This document shows positions 57,105-64,000 of a DNA stretch of 64,000 bases, in pieces. The notes under the pieces are model-generated. The model saw nothing but the letters and a program-made list of their open reading frames with translations. It was not told the origin of the DNA and made no database searches. Origin of the DNA: Sphingorhabdus profundilacus (GTDB taxonomy: Bacteria; Pseudomonadota; Alphaproteobacteria; Sphingomonadales; Sphingomonadaceae); contig NZ_SDWJ01000001.1 in the NCBI RefSeq assembly GCF_009769755.1, positions 434,001-498,000 on the forward strand, in the 5' to 3' direction. Positions within the stretch are counted from its first letter, which is position 1; every line of letters begins with the position of its first letter. A program made the position numbers and the translations under genes.

Positions 57105-58357
57105 CACACCGCCTCCAGTGCCTGCGCCAAATCGGCGATCAGATCATCCACATGTTCAAGACCCACCGACAGACGCATCGTCCCATCGGTGATTCCGCCA
57201 GCCAATCGTTGTGCGGGCGCCACAGCATAATGCGTCGTGCTCGCCGAATGGCAGATCAACGTTTCCGAACCACCAAGGCTGACCGCTACTTTCAGCAGTT
57301 GCAGATTGTCCAGCATGCGAAATGCTTCCGCTTCGCTGCCGTGCAGATGGAAAGAGAAAGTGGACCCGGCGGCCTTGCACTGGCGGTCGTAAACGGCGCG
57401 CGGACGGCTGCCTTCTGAAAGAAAGCCCAGATAGGTGACGCCTGCCACTTTTGGGTGTTGGCGCAGAAATTCTGCGACACCTAATGCGTTGGACATAGCC
57501 CGCTCGGTGCGGACCGCAACAGATTCCAACGACCGTAACACTAACCATGATGTATAGGGGTCGAGATGATTGCCCCAGGTTGTGCGCTGCGATCTCAACT
57601 GTTCAATAAGCTCTTTGCGCCCGGTCACGCCACCTGCCAGCAAGTCGCTATGACCGCCGCAATATTTTGTGAGCGAGGTCATGCACAGATCGACGCCATG
57701 CTCGATCGGACGTTGTGCGAAGGGACCCAACAAAGTGTTGTCGACAACGACCAGCGGACGATGCCCCTGAAGCGCACCCACTTCGTCCGCCATCCGGACC
57801 ATCAGATCCAGATCGACCATTGCTGCGGTCGGATTGGCAGGCGTTTCCGCTATGATCAGTTTCAGTGTGCCTTTTGCCATTGCTGCCTGCGCCGCTGCGC
57901 GCACATCGGCTTCGTCCGTGCCGTCCAGATAAGCGGCGGCGTGCGATCCGAATTGGGGCATGATGCTGTTATAGAGCATATCGACGCCGCCATAGATCGG
58001 ACGGCCGTGCAAAACGCTATCGCCGGCGCGCACATGCGCGAGCGCGATACTGGAATGGGCGGCCATGCCGCTGCAATAGGCGACTGCTTCTTCGGCACCG
58101 TCAATCGCGGCGAGGCGCTTTTCCAGAAAGTCCAAACCGGGATGGCCAAGGCGCGAATAGATGTGGTTGGTTTGCCCGACTAATGGCCCGGTGCCATCGA
58201 AATAAGCTTCGTGCACATCCTTGGCATGTTGTGCCGAAGGATACACAAAGGTCGAGGTCATGAAGATAGGCGGCTTTACCGAACCCATCCCCATCTGGGC
58301 GTCATATCCATAAGCAACAGCAAGCGTTTCGGGGCGCATCCCCTTTGGTTTATCCAT
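57104..58357 (-). CDS. Cys/Met-metabolism PLP enzyme (methionine gamma-lyase/cystathionine gamma-synthase family)
   Basis: 417 aa from the ATG overlapping the Rieske stop by 8 nt; an in-frame ATG two codons upstream is possible. The PLP Lys is K231 in MTSLTKYCGGHSD, with Asp206 (VVDNT), phosphate contacts YSR at 67-69 and Tyr122. The Cys that follows this Tyr in true methionine gamma-lyases (YGCT) is Gly here (YGGV), so the substrate is probably not methionine. The family eliminates or replaces a gamma substituent of homoserine- or cysteine-derived amino acids. Its place inside a demethylation operon is unusual and central to the pathway proposed below. Confidence 0.85.
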   Translation of the reverse strand: MDKPKGMRPETLAVAYGYDAQMGMGSVKPPIFMTSTFVYPSAQHAKDVHEAYFDGTGPLVGQTNHIYSRLGHPGLDFLEKRLAAIDGAEEAVAYCSGMAAHSSIALAHVRAGDSVLHGRPIYGGVDMLYNSIMPQFGSHAAAYLDGTDEADVRAAAQAAMAKGTLKLIIAETPANPTAAMVDLDLMVRMADEVGALQGHRPLVVVDNTLLGPFAQRPIEHGVDLCMTSLTKYCGGHSDLLAGGVTGRKELIEQLRSQRTTWGNHLDPYTSWLVLRSLESVAVRTERAMSNALGVAEFLRQHPKVAGVTYLGFLSEGSRPRAVYDRQCKAAGSTFSFHLHGSEAEAFRMLDNLQLLKVAVSLGGSETLICHSASTTHYAVAPAQRLAGGITDGTMRLSVGLEHVDDLIADLAQALEAV

Positions 58358-59561
58358 TGGCATGGGCCGCAATATAAGCGCGTCCCTTATCGCAATACCA
58401 GTCGGTAAAACGCTGCGCGAGCATTTCGGCTTCCTGCGAATAGGGGCCTGGAGTATAACCGGGGCTATGCACGCCGACCTGGTTATTCTCGGCCAGTTGC
58501 TTGTCTTCCGAATTCGTCGTGGTCCACAGGGAAATCAGCTTTTCAATGTCATAATCGACGCCTTCGACCGCGTCCTTGTGCACATACCATTTGCCGGTGA
58601 CATGGGTTTCTTCCGGACCAACGGGCATTGCGCTGAACATGAAGGCATGATCGGCTGTGCAATGGACAAAACAGTGCGGATCGACTGCCCAGCGCATGGA
58701 GCCGATGTCGCCGCCATTGGCTTCGCACATCAGCTTCCTCGACAGATGCTGGCCGTCACTGGAAATCGAGACACATCCTTCGTTCAATGCAAAGCGTGCC
58801 ACTTGCCACCAGTGGCCTTCGACCGGTGTTTGAGGGAGGTTGTGCGCCTCCATCGCGGCTTCAAAGGCGAGGACCCGTGCATCATGACCGCTGTCGAAAT
58901 GTTTGGACATGCCGACGGGGAAGGTTTTGGAAAGTTCCGGATGCCCCGTGCTGCAATGGTAACATTCGCGGCCATTTTCCATTACCAATTTCCAGTTGGC
59001 ATTTTCGACTAGCACGCTTTGGAAGGCGAGCTTTGCATCTTTCAGATGATGCGGCGCGGCATAAAGCTCAAGCTTTTCGCGGAAATCGTCAATCGGCGGC
59101 GGAATGTCGGCCAAGCAGATGAATATTGTGCCGGAAATGCACTCAAGCGCCACGGGTTTCAGGCCATGTTCGCTCTTTTCAAAATCATCGGGCATGCGAC
59201 CCGCCGCAAAAAGGGAGCCGTCAAGATCATAGGTCCATCGGTGATAAGGGCAGACCAGCTTGGGCGTGGTGCCGCTGCCCGGCGCGCAGATCATCGATCC
59301 GCGATGGCGGCAACTGTTGTGGAAAGCGCGTATTTCACCTTGCCGGTCGCGGGTTATAAGCACCGGCCATTTCCCGACCATCATCGAAACATAGCTGCCC
59401 GCTTTGGGTAACTCGCATTCCAGACCTGCCATCAACCAACTCTGGCCATAGATTGCGGTCATGTCGAAATCGAAACTATTCTGTTCCGTGTACAAACCCT
59501 GCGGCAAGGTATGCCCCTCGCGACGCTGCCCCAACAGCGTGTCAATCCGCTTCAAATCCAT
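58350..59561 (-). CDS. Rieske quaternary-amine oxygenase, second copy
   Basis: 403 aa from the ATG behind AAAGG. Rieske ligands are C84-x-H86 and C104-x2-H107. The catalytic iron site GRECYHCSTGH has H202 and H207 with the bridging Glu199, again the CntA/GbcA arrangement. It diverges clearly from copy 1 in the substrate half, so it probably demethylates another trimethylammonium compound. No reductase subunit is adjacent. It is first gene of the eight-gene operon 2 and is divergent from a LysR gene with only 35 nt to the nearest possible regulator start. Confidence 0.86.
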   Translation of the reverse strand: MDLKRIDTLLGQRREGHTLPQGLYTEQNSFDFDMTAIYGQSWLMAGLECELPKAGSYVSMMVGKWPVLITRDRQGEIRAFHNSCRHRGSMICAPGSGTTPKLVCPYHRWTYDLDGSLFAAGRMPDDFEKSEHGLKPVALECISGTIFICLADIPPPIDDFREKLELYAAPHHLKDAKLAFQSVLVENANWKLVMENGRECYHCSTGHPELSKTFPVGMSKHFDSGHDARVLAFEAAMEAHNLPQTPVEGHWWQVARFALNEGCVSISSDGQHLSRKLMCEANGGDIGSMRWAVDPHCFVHCTADHAFMFSAMPVGPEETHVTGKWYVHKDAVEGVDYDIEKLISLWTTTNSEDKQLAENNQVGVHSPGYTPGPYSQEAEMLAQRFTDWYCDKGRAYIAAHANG

Positions 59562-59562
59562 G

Positions 59563-59646
59563 ATTAGGCCTTTGTGTAATTCTCTCCAACGCTGGAATGG
59601 TCCAGATAGCATGGCTAATAAAATCGCATTTTCGCATAGCCCTATG
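59563..59646. promoter_or_regulatory. Divergent control region of operon 2 with two dyads
   Basis: ATTA-N10-TAAT at 59563-59580 lies in the leader of the Rieske gene, and CATAG-CC-CTATG at 59635-59646 lies further upstream. Both are small perfect dyads suited to LysR-type dimers. They fall partly inside the longest possible LysR frame, which argues for a later start of that gene. Confidence 0.4.
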
Positions 59647-60652
59647 TCAAAATGTCGGGCAAAGTCATTGGCGACGAAACGAGCACAGTCGAAAGGCCCC
59701 GATCATTTCAAACCGCAGCACTATCAACCGTCGCTGGTTGCCCCTGAATGCGCTTCGTGCGTTTGAAGCGGTGGGCCAGCATCTCAGCTTTACTGGCGGT
59801 GCATCCGCATTATCCGTTTCACAAAGTGCGATGAGCAGGCACGTCGGCGGACTTGAGGATTTGTTGGGCAAGCAATTGTTTGTTCGCGATGCATCGCGAT
59901 TGTCGCTGACTCCTGCGGGTGAAGAATTGCTGCCGGTTATAAGCAAATGTCTCGACCGGCTTGAGCAGACGATGAACTCGATCCGCGATGATGAAGTAAC
60001 CGGCCGGTCGTTCAGACTCCATGTCCCGCCTTCCTTGCTGCAACAATTATTCCTGCCCATGCTTCGCGATTTTCGGGCTGAGCACCCGGATATCCGGCTG
60101 GACGTATCAAGCGCGCATGTCACCGGCTTGCCGCCAACCGATTTCGATATGGCGATTGCCTATGACCGTCCAAATGTGGATGACCGGGTGACCGATCTGT
60201 TGTGGATGGTCCGCGTCGCACCATTATGCTCTGCTGAAACGGCCAAGGCCAGCATTGGTAAAAGTCTTGAACAATTTCTTTGCAGTCAGGAATTTCTGCA
60301 TTTGAAGCTGGATGGAGAACCACGCGAGCTATTATGGACCGCTTATCTGCGGCAAAGTGGATTGACGATGACGACGAATGGCGGGTTGGCTTTTGACACA
60401 ACCATTGCCGCCGCCCAATATGCGATGACGGCAAATGGCGTATTTCTGGGCGATGTGGACATGTTTGCGCAGGAAATTGCTGACGGGCGGCTCGTCATGC
60501 CTTATGATGCGGTCATTGAGGATGGCTATGGCTATTATCTGAAACTGCACGCCGACGATTTAGCCGATCCTGCCATTTCGATGTTCCGGAGTTGGCTGAT
60601 CAATCGGTTCGGGGCATTGCGACCAGAGCGGCGTCCGGACGCGCAAGGCTAA
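59597..60652 (+). CDS. LysR-family regulator (GcvA-like), divergent from operon 2
   Basis: Up to 351 aa. The winged HTH begins at WLPLNALRAFEAVGQHLSFTGGASALSVSQSAMSRHVGGLE, the GcvA-like subclass, with LSLTPAGEELLPVI closing the domain. The ATG used here leaves about 45 non-homologous residues and overlaps candidate operators. An ATT at 59705, 8 nt after GAAAGG, would give the usual N-terminus, and a TTG at 59738 is another choice. It most likely controls operon 2. Its end overlaps the convergent fdhD by 53 nt. Confidence 0.85.
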   Translation: MVQIAWLIKSHFRIALCQNVGQSHWRRNEHSRKAPIISNRSTINRRWLPLNALRAFEAVGQHLSFTGGASALSVSQSAMSRHVGGLEDLLGKQLFVRDASRLSLTPAGEELLPVISKCLDRLEQTMNSIRDDEVTGRSFRLHVPPSLLQQLFLPMLRDFRAEHPDIRLDVSSAHVTGLPPTDFDMAIAYDRPNVDDRVTDLLWMVRVAPLCSAETAKASIGKSLEQFLCSQEFLHLKLDGEPRELLWTAYLRQSGLTMTTNGGLAFDTTIAAAQYAMTANGVFLGDVDMFAQEIADGRLVMPYDAVIEDGYGYYLKLHADDLADPAISMFRSWLINRFGALRPERRPDAQG

Positions 60653-61403
60653 CAAGCCGTAATCCGAGCTTTTCTGCGGTTCGTATCGCAAGATCAGTTG
60701 CCGCCGAAATTGTCACCAACATCGGACATTGGGCGAGTATTGTCTTTTGCACCAATTCCAGACTGCACCGCGCGGTCACAAGGATAAAGCCCGACGAAGG
60801 TGCAATCTGGGCCGCAGCGAGCGCACCAATCAGCTTGTCGAGCGCATTGTGCCTTCCGACATCTTCGCGCGTCATTTGTATAGACCCGTCCGGCGTGCAA
60901 AAAGCCGCTGCGTGCGCTGACCCTGTCGCTGCATTCAACCGTTGGTGCTCGCGCAACGAAGTCAGGGCCGTGAATATGGCGCTGTCAGGCACATCAAGAG
61001 AAGTTTTTATAGGGGGCAGGGCGCGCATAACCTCTTGCAGATTATCCATGCCGCACAGCCCGCAACTGCTTTCCGAAACACGTTGCCTTGCGCGCTCGAT
61101 TACTTTCTCGGCGTTGGCATTGGGTAGCTGTATCCGGACAATCCAGCCCAAATCGCTTTGGTGTATATCAATCGCCGGAATCTGGTCAGCGCTGCCGATC
61201 AGCCCTTCGGAAAGACTAAATCCTATTGCATAATCATGAAGGTCGAAAGGCGTTGCCATCATGACGGCATAGCCAATGCCGTTATACTCGATCGCAATCG
61301 CCGCTTCGATTATGGTGTGTCGAACCACCCGTCCATTCGCGCCGCCGTCCGATTTTATGACAGCAAAGTGCAGCGGTATCGCGCCATTTTCACGCTGAGG
61401 CAT
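60600..61403 (-). CDS. fdhD: Formate dehydrogenase accessory sulfurtransferase FdhD
   Basis: 267 aa. The redox-active loop is SSCGLCGMDN, and the nucleotide/cofactor contact is TREDVGRHNALDKLIGALAA. FdhD transfers sulfur from IscS to the bis-MGD cofactor so that formate dehydrogenase becomes active. It follows fdsD with a 14-nt overlap, so it belongs to the fds transcript, and its 3' end overlaps the convergent LysR gene. Confidence 0.94.
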   Translation of the reverse strand: MPQRENGAIPLHFAVIKSDGGANGRVVRHTIIEAAIAIEYNGIGYAVMMATPFDLHDYAIGFSLSEGLIGSADQIPAIDIHQSDLGWIVRIQLPNANAEKVIERARQRVSESSCGLCGMDNLQEVMRALPPIKTSLDVPDSAIFTALTSLREHQRLNAATGSAHAAAFCTPDGSIQMTREDVGRHNALDKLIGALAAAQIAPSSGFILVTARCSLELVQKTILAQCPMLVTISAATDLAIRTAEKLGLRLVSLARPDAALVAMPRTD

Positions 61404-61602
61404 GTGCTTGCGCTAAACGTTGCACCGCAGCCGCCGCTTCAGGCGAAAGCCCTTCGCCATCGCTTTCGAGGATCATCTGTTTCATTCGCGGATCCCAGAA
61501 CAGCTGGATATGTTCAGCCGTTGCGGTCACGGGGTCCGGGTCCGTCGCCAGATTGGTAGCGATCTGGTTGAGCATGTATACAAGGCGTTCAAGGCTTGTC
61601 AC
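61390..61602 (-). CDS. fdsD: Formate dehydrogenase delta subunit FdsD
   Basis: 70 aa. It matches FdsD, the small subunit of soluble NAD-dependent molybdenum formate dehydrogenases: RLVYMLNQIATNLA, then HIQLFWDPRMKQMIL and a C-terminal SPEAAAAVQRL. It is needed for enzyme stability or assembly. The start overlaps the fdsA stop by 4 nt. Confidence 0.92.
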   Translation of the reverse strand: MTSLERLVYMLNQIATNLATDPDPVTATAEHIQLFWDPRMKQMILESDGEGLSPEAAAAVQRLAQAHASA

Positions 61603-64000
61603 TCGGCTGGCACCTCGGTCGCAATCCGCCGTGCGCGTTCGGAAAGCGCCTCATATTCTTCTTGCCAATCGGTGGGTCCATTGGACGGGCTGATCTGCAC
61701 CGCAGTCACCTTATATTCCGGGCAATTGGTGGCCCAGTCGCTATAGTCTGTCGTGACTACATTCGCTTGTGTCACGGCGTGGTGGAAGGTGGTGTAGACG
61801 ACGCCGGGTGCGACACGGTCGGTGACCGTCGCGCGCAATGTCGTTTCGCCTGCACGGCTGGCCAGTTTGACCCAATCGCCTGATTTTATTCCGCGATCCT
61901 CGGCATCTACCGGATGTATCTCAAGCAGATCTTCGGGGTGCCATGCCACATTCTCGGTCCGCCGTGTCTGGGCACCTACATTATAGTGCGACAATATACG
62001 GCCGGTGGTCAGCAACAGCGGGAAACGTGGTCCGGTCTTTTCATCGGTGGGGACATAGTCGGTCACCACAAATTTGCCTCTACCCCGCACAAATCCATCG
62101 ACATGCATAATCGGCGATCCGTCCGGTGCAGCATCGTTCACCGGCCATTGCAGCGAACCTTCTTCGTCCAGACGGGCAAAGGAAACGCCCGCAAATGTAG
62201 GGGTCAGCCGCGCAATCTCGTCCATGATTTCGGACGGATGCGTGTAATTCCAGTCCAGTCCCATGGCTTGGGCAAGGCGCTGTGTAACCTCCCAATCTTC
62301 AAGGCCATTGAGCGGTGTCATGACCTTCCGCACGGGTTGAATACGGCGTTCGGCATTTGTAAATGTGCCGTTCTTTTCAAGGAAGGTTGATCCCGGCAGA
62401 AAGATATGCGCGTAATTGGCGGTCTCGTTCAGGAAAAGATCGTGCACGATGACGCATTCCATGGCCGCAAGACCGGCGGACACATGCTTGGTGTTTGGAT
62501 CGGAATGCAGAATGTCTTCACCCTGCACGTAAAGGGCCTTGAACACACCATCGACCGCCGCGTCGAGCATATTGGGGATGCGTAAACCGGGCTCAGGGTC
62601 AAGCGAAACGCCCCAGTCATTTTCAAACAACCTTCGCGCATCACCATCGCTGATATGGCGATATCCGGACAGTTCATGCGGGAAGCTGCCCATGTCGCAC
62701 GCGCCCTGGACGTTATTCTGCCCGCGCAAAGGGTTCACGCCCACGCCGCGCCGTCCGATGTTACCGGTTGCCATGGCAAGGTTGGCAATGGCCATAACGG
62801 TCGAACTGCCTTGCGAATGTTCGGTGACGCCCAAACCATAATAGATGGCACCATTGCCGCCGGTTGCGTAAAGCCGCGCCGCCGCCCGCAATTCTTCGGC
62901 CTCTACCAGAGTAGCCGGTTGCAGGCTTTCGGGGCTGTTGCGGGGCTGCTTAACAAATTCCGCCCAATGGCAATATTCATCCCAGTCGCATCGTTCCTTG
63001 ATAAAGGCCTCATTGGTGAGCCCCTCGCTGACAATGACATGCGCCATCGCTGTCAGCACGGCGACATTTGTACCGGGGCGAAGGGGCAGGTGATGCTCCG
63101 CTTCGATATGCGGGGACCGCACAATGTCCGTGCGGCGCGGGTCGATCACGATCAGCTTTGCGGGCGGACGTCCGTCCTGTCCCCGCAACCGCCGTTTCAT
63201 CCGGCTGGCAAACACAGGATGTCCGTCTGTCGGGTTCGCGCCGATGATCAGGATGACATCGCATTCCTCAACGCTGTCGAAATCCTGTGTGCCTGCACTG
63301 GTGCCAAAGGTCGTTTTCAACCCGTATCCGGTTGGCGAATGGCAGACGCGGGCACAGGTATCGACATTGTTGTTTCCGAAACCGGCGCGGACAAGCTTCT
63401 GCACCAAGAAGGTTTCTTCATTGGTGCAGCGACTGGATGTTATCCCGCCCAAGGCATGACGGCCATAGCTTTCGCTAATCCGCCTCAGTTCGGACGCGGT
63501 GTAAGCAAATGCCTCGTCCCACTCGACCTCGCGCCACGGATCGTTGATCGATTTGCGGATCATCGGTTTCAATATGCGTTCTTGATGCTGGGCATATCCC
63601 CAAGCAAAACGCCCTTTGACGCAGCTATGTCCCCGGTTGGCTTTGCCATCCTTGTACGGCACCATACGGATCAGTTGTTCACCGCGCATCTCCGCGCGGA
63701 AGGTGCAGCCGACGCCGCAATAGGCGCATGTGGTGACCACACTGCGTTCGGGAGTGCCAATTTCGACGACTTTTTTCTCGACCAGCGTGGCGGTCGGGCA
63801 GGCTTGAACACAGGCGCCGCAGGAAACGCATTCGGACCCTAGAAAATCATCGCTCGCCAAACCGGCGGAGATTTTGGAATCCCACCCACGACCCTCCATG
63901 GTCAGGGCGAGTGTCCCCTGCACTTCATCGCAGGCGCGAATGCAGCGCGAGCAGGCGATGCACTTGCTGGGGTCAAAATCAAAATAGGGGTTTGAATGGT
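61599..64000 (-). CDS. fdsA: NAD-dependent formate dehydrogenase alpha subunit FdsA (5' part beyond window)
   Basis: About 800 residues to the window edge, with no start seen. From the edge inward there is a ferredoxin motif CIACSRCIRACDE, a second 4Fe-4S motif CVSCGACVQACP, the molybdoprotein Fe-S site CAYCGVGC, and the catalytic Cys (not selenocysteine) in DTCARVCHSPTGYG. The rest carries the bis-MGD binding domains up to a C-terminal NVAWHPEDLLEIHP region. It oxidises formate to CO2 with NAD. The downstream fdsD and fdhD overlap; the fdsB/fdsG subunits would lie past the edge. It is a logical sink for C1 units from N-demethylation. Confidence 0.92.
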   Translation of the reverse strand, partial: HSNPYFDFDPSKCIACSRCIRACDEVQGTLALTMEGRGWDSKISAGLASDDFLGSECVSCGACVQACPTATLVEKKVVEIGTPERSVVTTCAYCGVGCTFRAEMRGEQLIRMVPYKDGKANRGHSCVKGRFAWGYAQHQERILKPMIRKSINDPWREVEWDEAFAYTASELRRISESYGRHALGGITSSRCTNEETFLVQKLVRAGFGNNNVDTCARVCHSPTGYGLKTTFGTSAGTQDFDSVEECDVILIIGANPTDGHPVFASRMKRRLRGQDGRPPAKLIVIDPRRTDIVRSPHIEAEHHLPLRPGTNVAVLTAMAHVIVSEGLTNEAFIKERCDWDEYCHWAEFVKQPRNSPESLQPATLVEAEELRAAARLYATGGNGAIYYGLGVTEHSQGSSTVMAIANLAMATGNIGRRGVGVNPLRGQNNVQGACDMGSFPHELSGYRHISDGDARRLFENDWGVSLDPEPGLRIPNMLDAAVDGVFKALYVQGEDILHSDPNTKHVSAGLAAMECVIVHDLFLNETANYAHIFLPGSTFLEKNGTFTNAERRIQPVRKVMTPLNGLEDWEVTQRLAQAMGLDWNYTHPSEIMDEIARLTPTFAGVSFARLDEEGSLQWPVNDAAPDGSPIMHVDGFVRGRGKFVVTDYVPTDEKTGPRFPLLLTTGRILSHYNVGAQTRRTENVAWHPEDLLEIHPVDAEDRGIKSGDWVKLASRAGETTLRATVTDRVAPGVVYTTFHHAVTQANVVTTDYSDWATNCPEYKVTAVQISPSNGPTDWQEEYEALSERARRIATEVPAE

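Noticed and set aside
62655-63842. 395-aa open frame antisense to fdsA
   Set aside because: The opposite strand carries the full set of formate dehydrogenase motifs, so this frame is not coding.

Overview
The window is about 58% GC, almost fully coding, and reads as chromosome of an alphaproteobacterium, most likely a sphingomonad. Reasons: a SciP (DUF1153) cell-cycle regulator, which is confined to Alphaproteobacteria; DUF3297 and DUF6607 proteins; a periplasmic TPR/cytochrome c pair; a TonB-dependent heme-type receptor; and a long 'gtcatcctgaacttgtttcag' type palindrome of the kind scattered through sphingomonad genomes. The species cannot be fixed from sequence reading alone. No rRNA, tRNA, CRISPR array, insertion sequence or prophage was seen.

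1-27 kb is mostly housekeeping. It holds the end of an arsenic operon (arsC tail, aquaglyceroporin); a polyhydroxyalkanoate synthase and depolymerase separated by a HigBA-like toxin-antitoxin pair whose toxin carries an in-frame amber codon; an adrenodoxin-reductase-like FprA; an MTA/SAH nucleosidase; a palindrome plus tandem-repeat block (6664-6816); DUF445; an RND efflux pump with its adaptor; GlsB/YeaQ; sciP with a coupled upstream ORF; mnmA; a class C beta-lactamase-like lipoprotein; a BaiN-like flavoprotein; typA/bipA; a cytochrome c/TPR pair; a BASS transporter; and the conserved tesA-ybbA-ybbP locus. 27-32.5 kb holds telA/xpaC and a Fur-box TonB receptor with its DUF6607 partner.

32.7-64 kb is a methylated-amine catabolic island with two head-on operons. 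Operon 1 (+, 32768-49741) encodes dimethylglycine dehydrogenase, a GbcA/CntA-type Rieske oxygenase, sarcosine oxidase soxBDAG, a BCCT transporter, choline dehydrogenase BetA, an FAD oxidoreductase, an MFS carrier, a LysR regulator and a secreted hydrolase. Together they make a near-complete choline to glycine betaine to dimethylglycine to sarcosine to glycine route. Operon 2 (-, 59561-49746) has eight genes, with every junction overlapping by 1, 4 or 8 nt: a second Rieske oxygenase, a PLP gamma-elimination/replacement enzyme, an OoxA/OoxB (HcnB/HcnC)-like amine dehydrogenase pair, and a second soxBDAG. A divergent LysR gene sits at its head. It is followed by fdhD, fdsD and fdsA of an NAD-dependent formate dehydrogenase that runs off the window and could dispose of the C1 units released by N-demethylation.

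The most interesting element is operon 2. A quaternary-amine oxygenase, secondary/tertiary amine dehydrogenases and a gamma-lyase-family PLP enzyme in one translationally coupled unit suggest stepwise N-demethylation of a trimethylated gamma-substituted amino acid, followed by cleavage at the gamma carbon. The head group of the betaine lipid DGTS (glyceryl-O-trimethylhomoserine) would fit. This is inference, not established.
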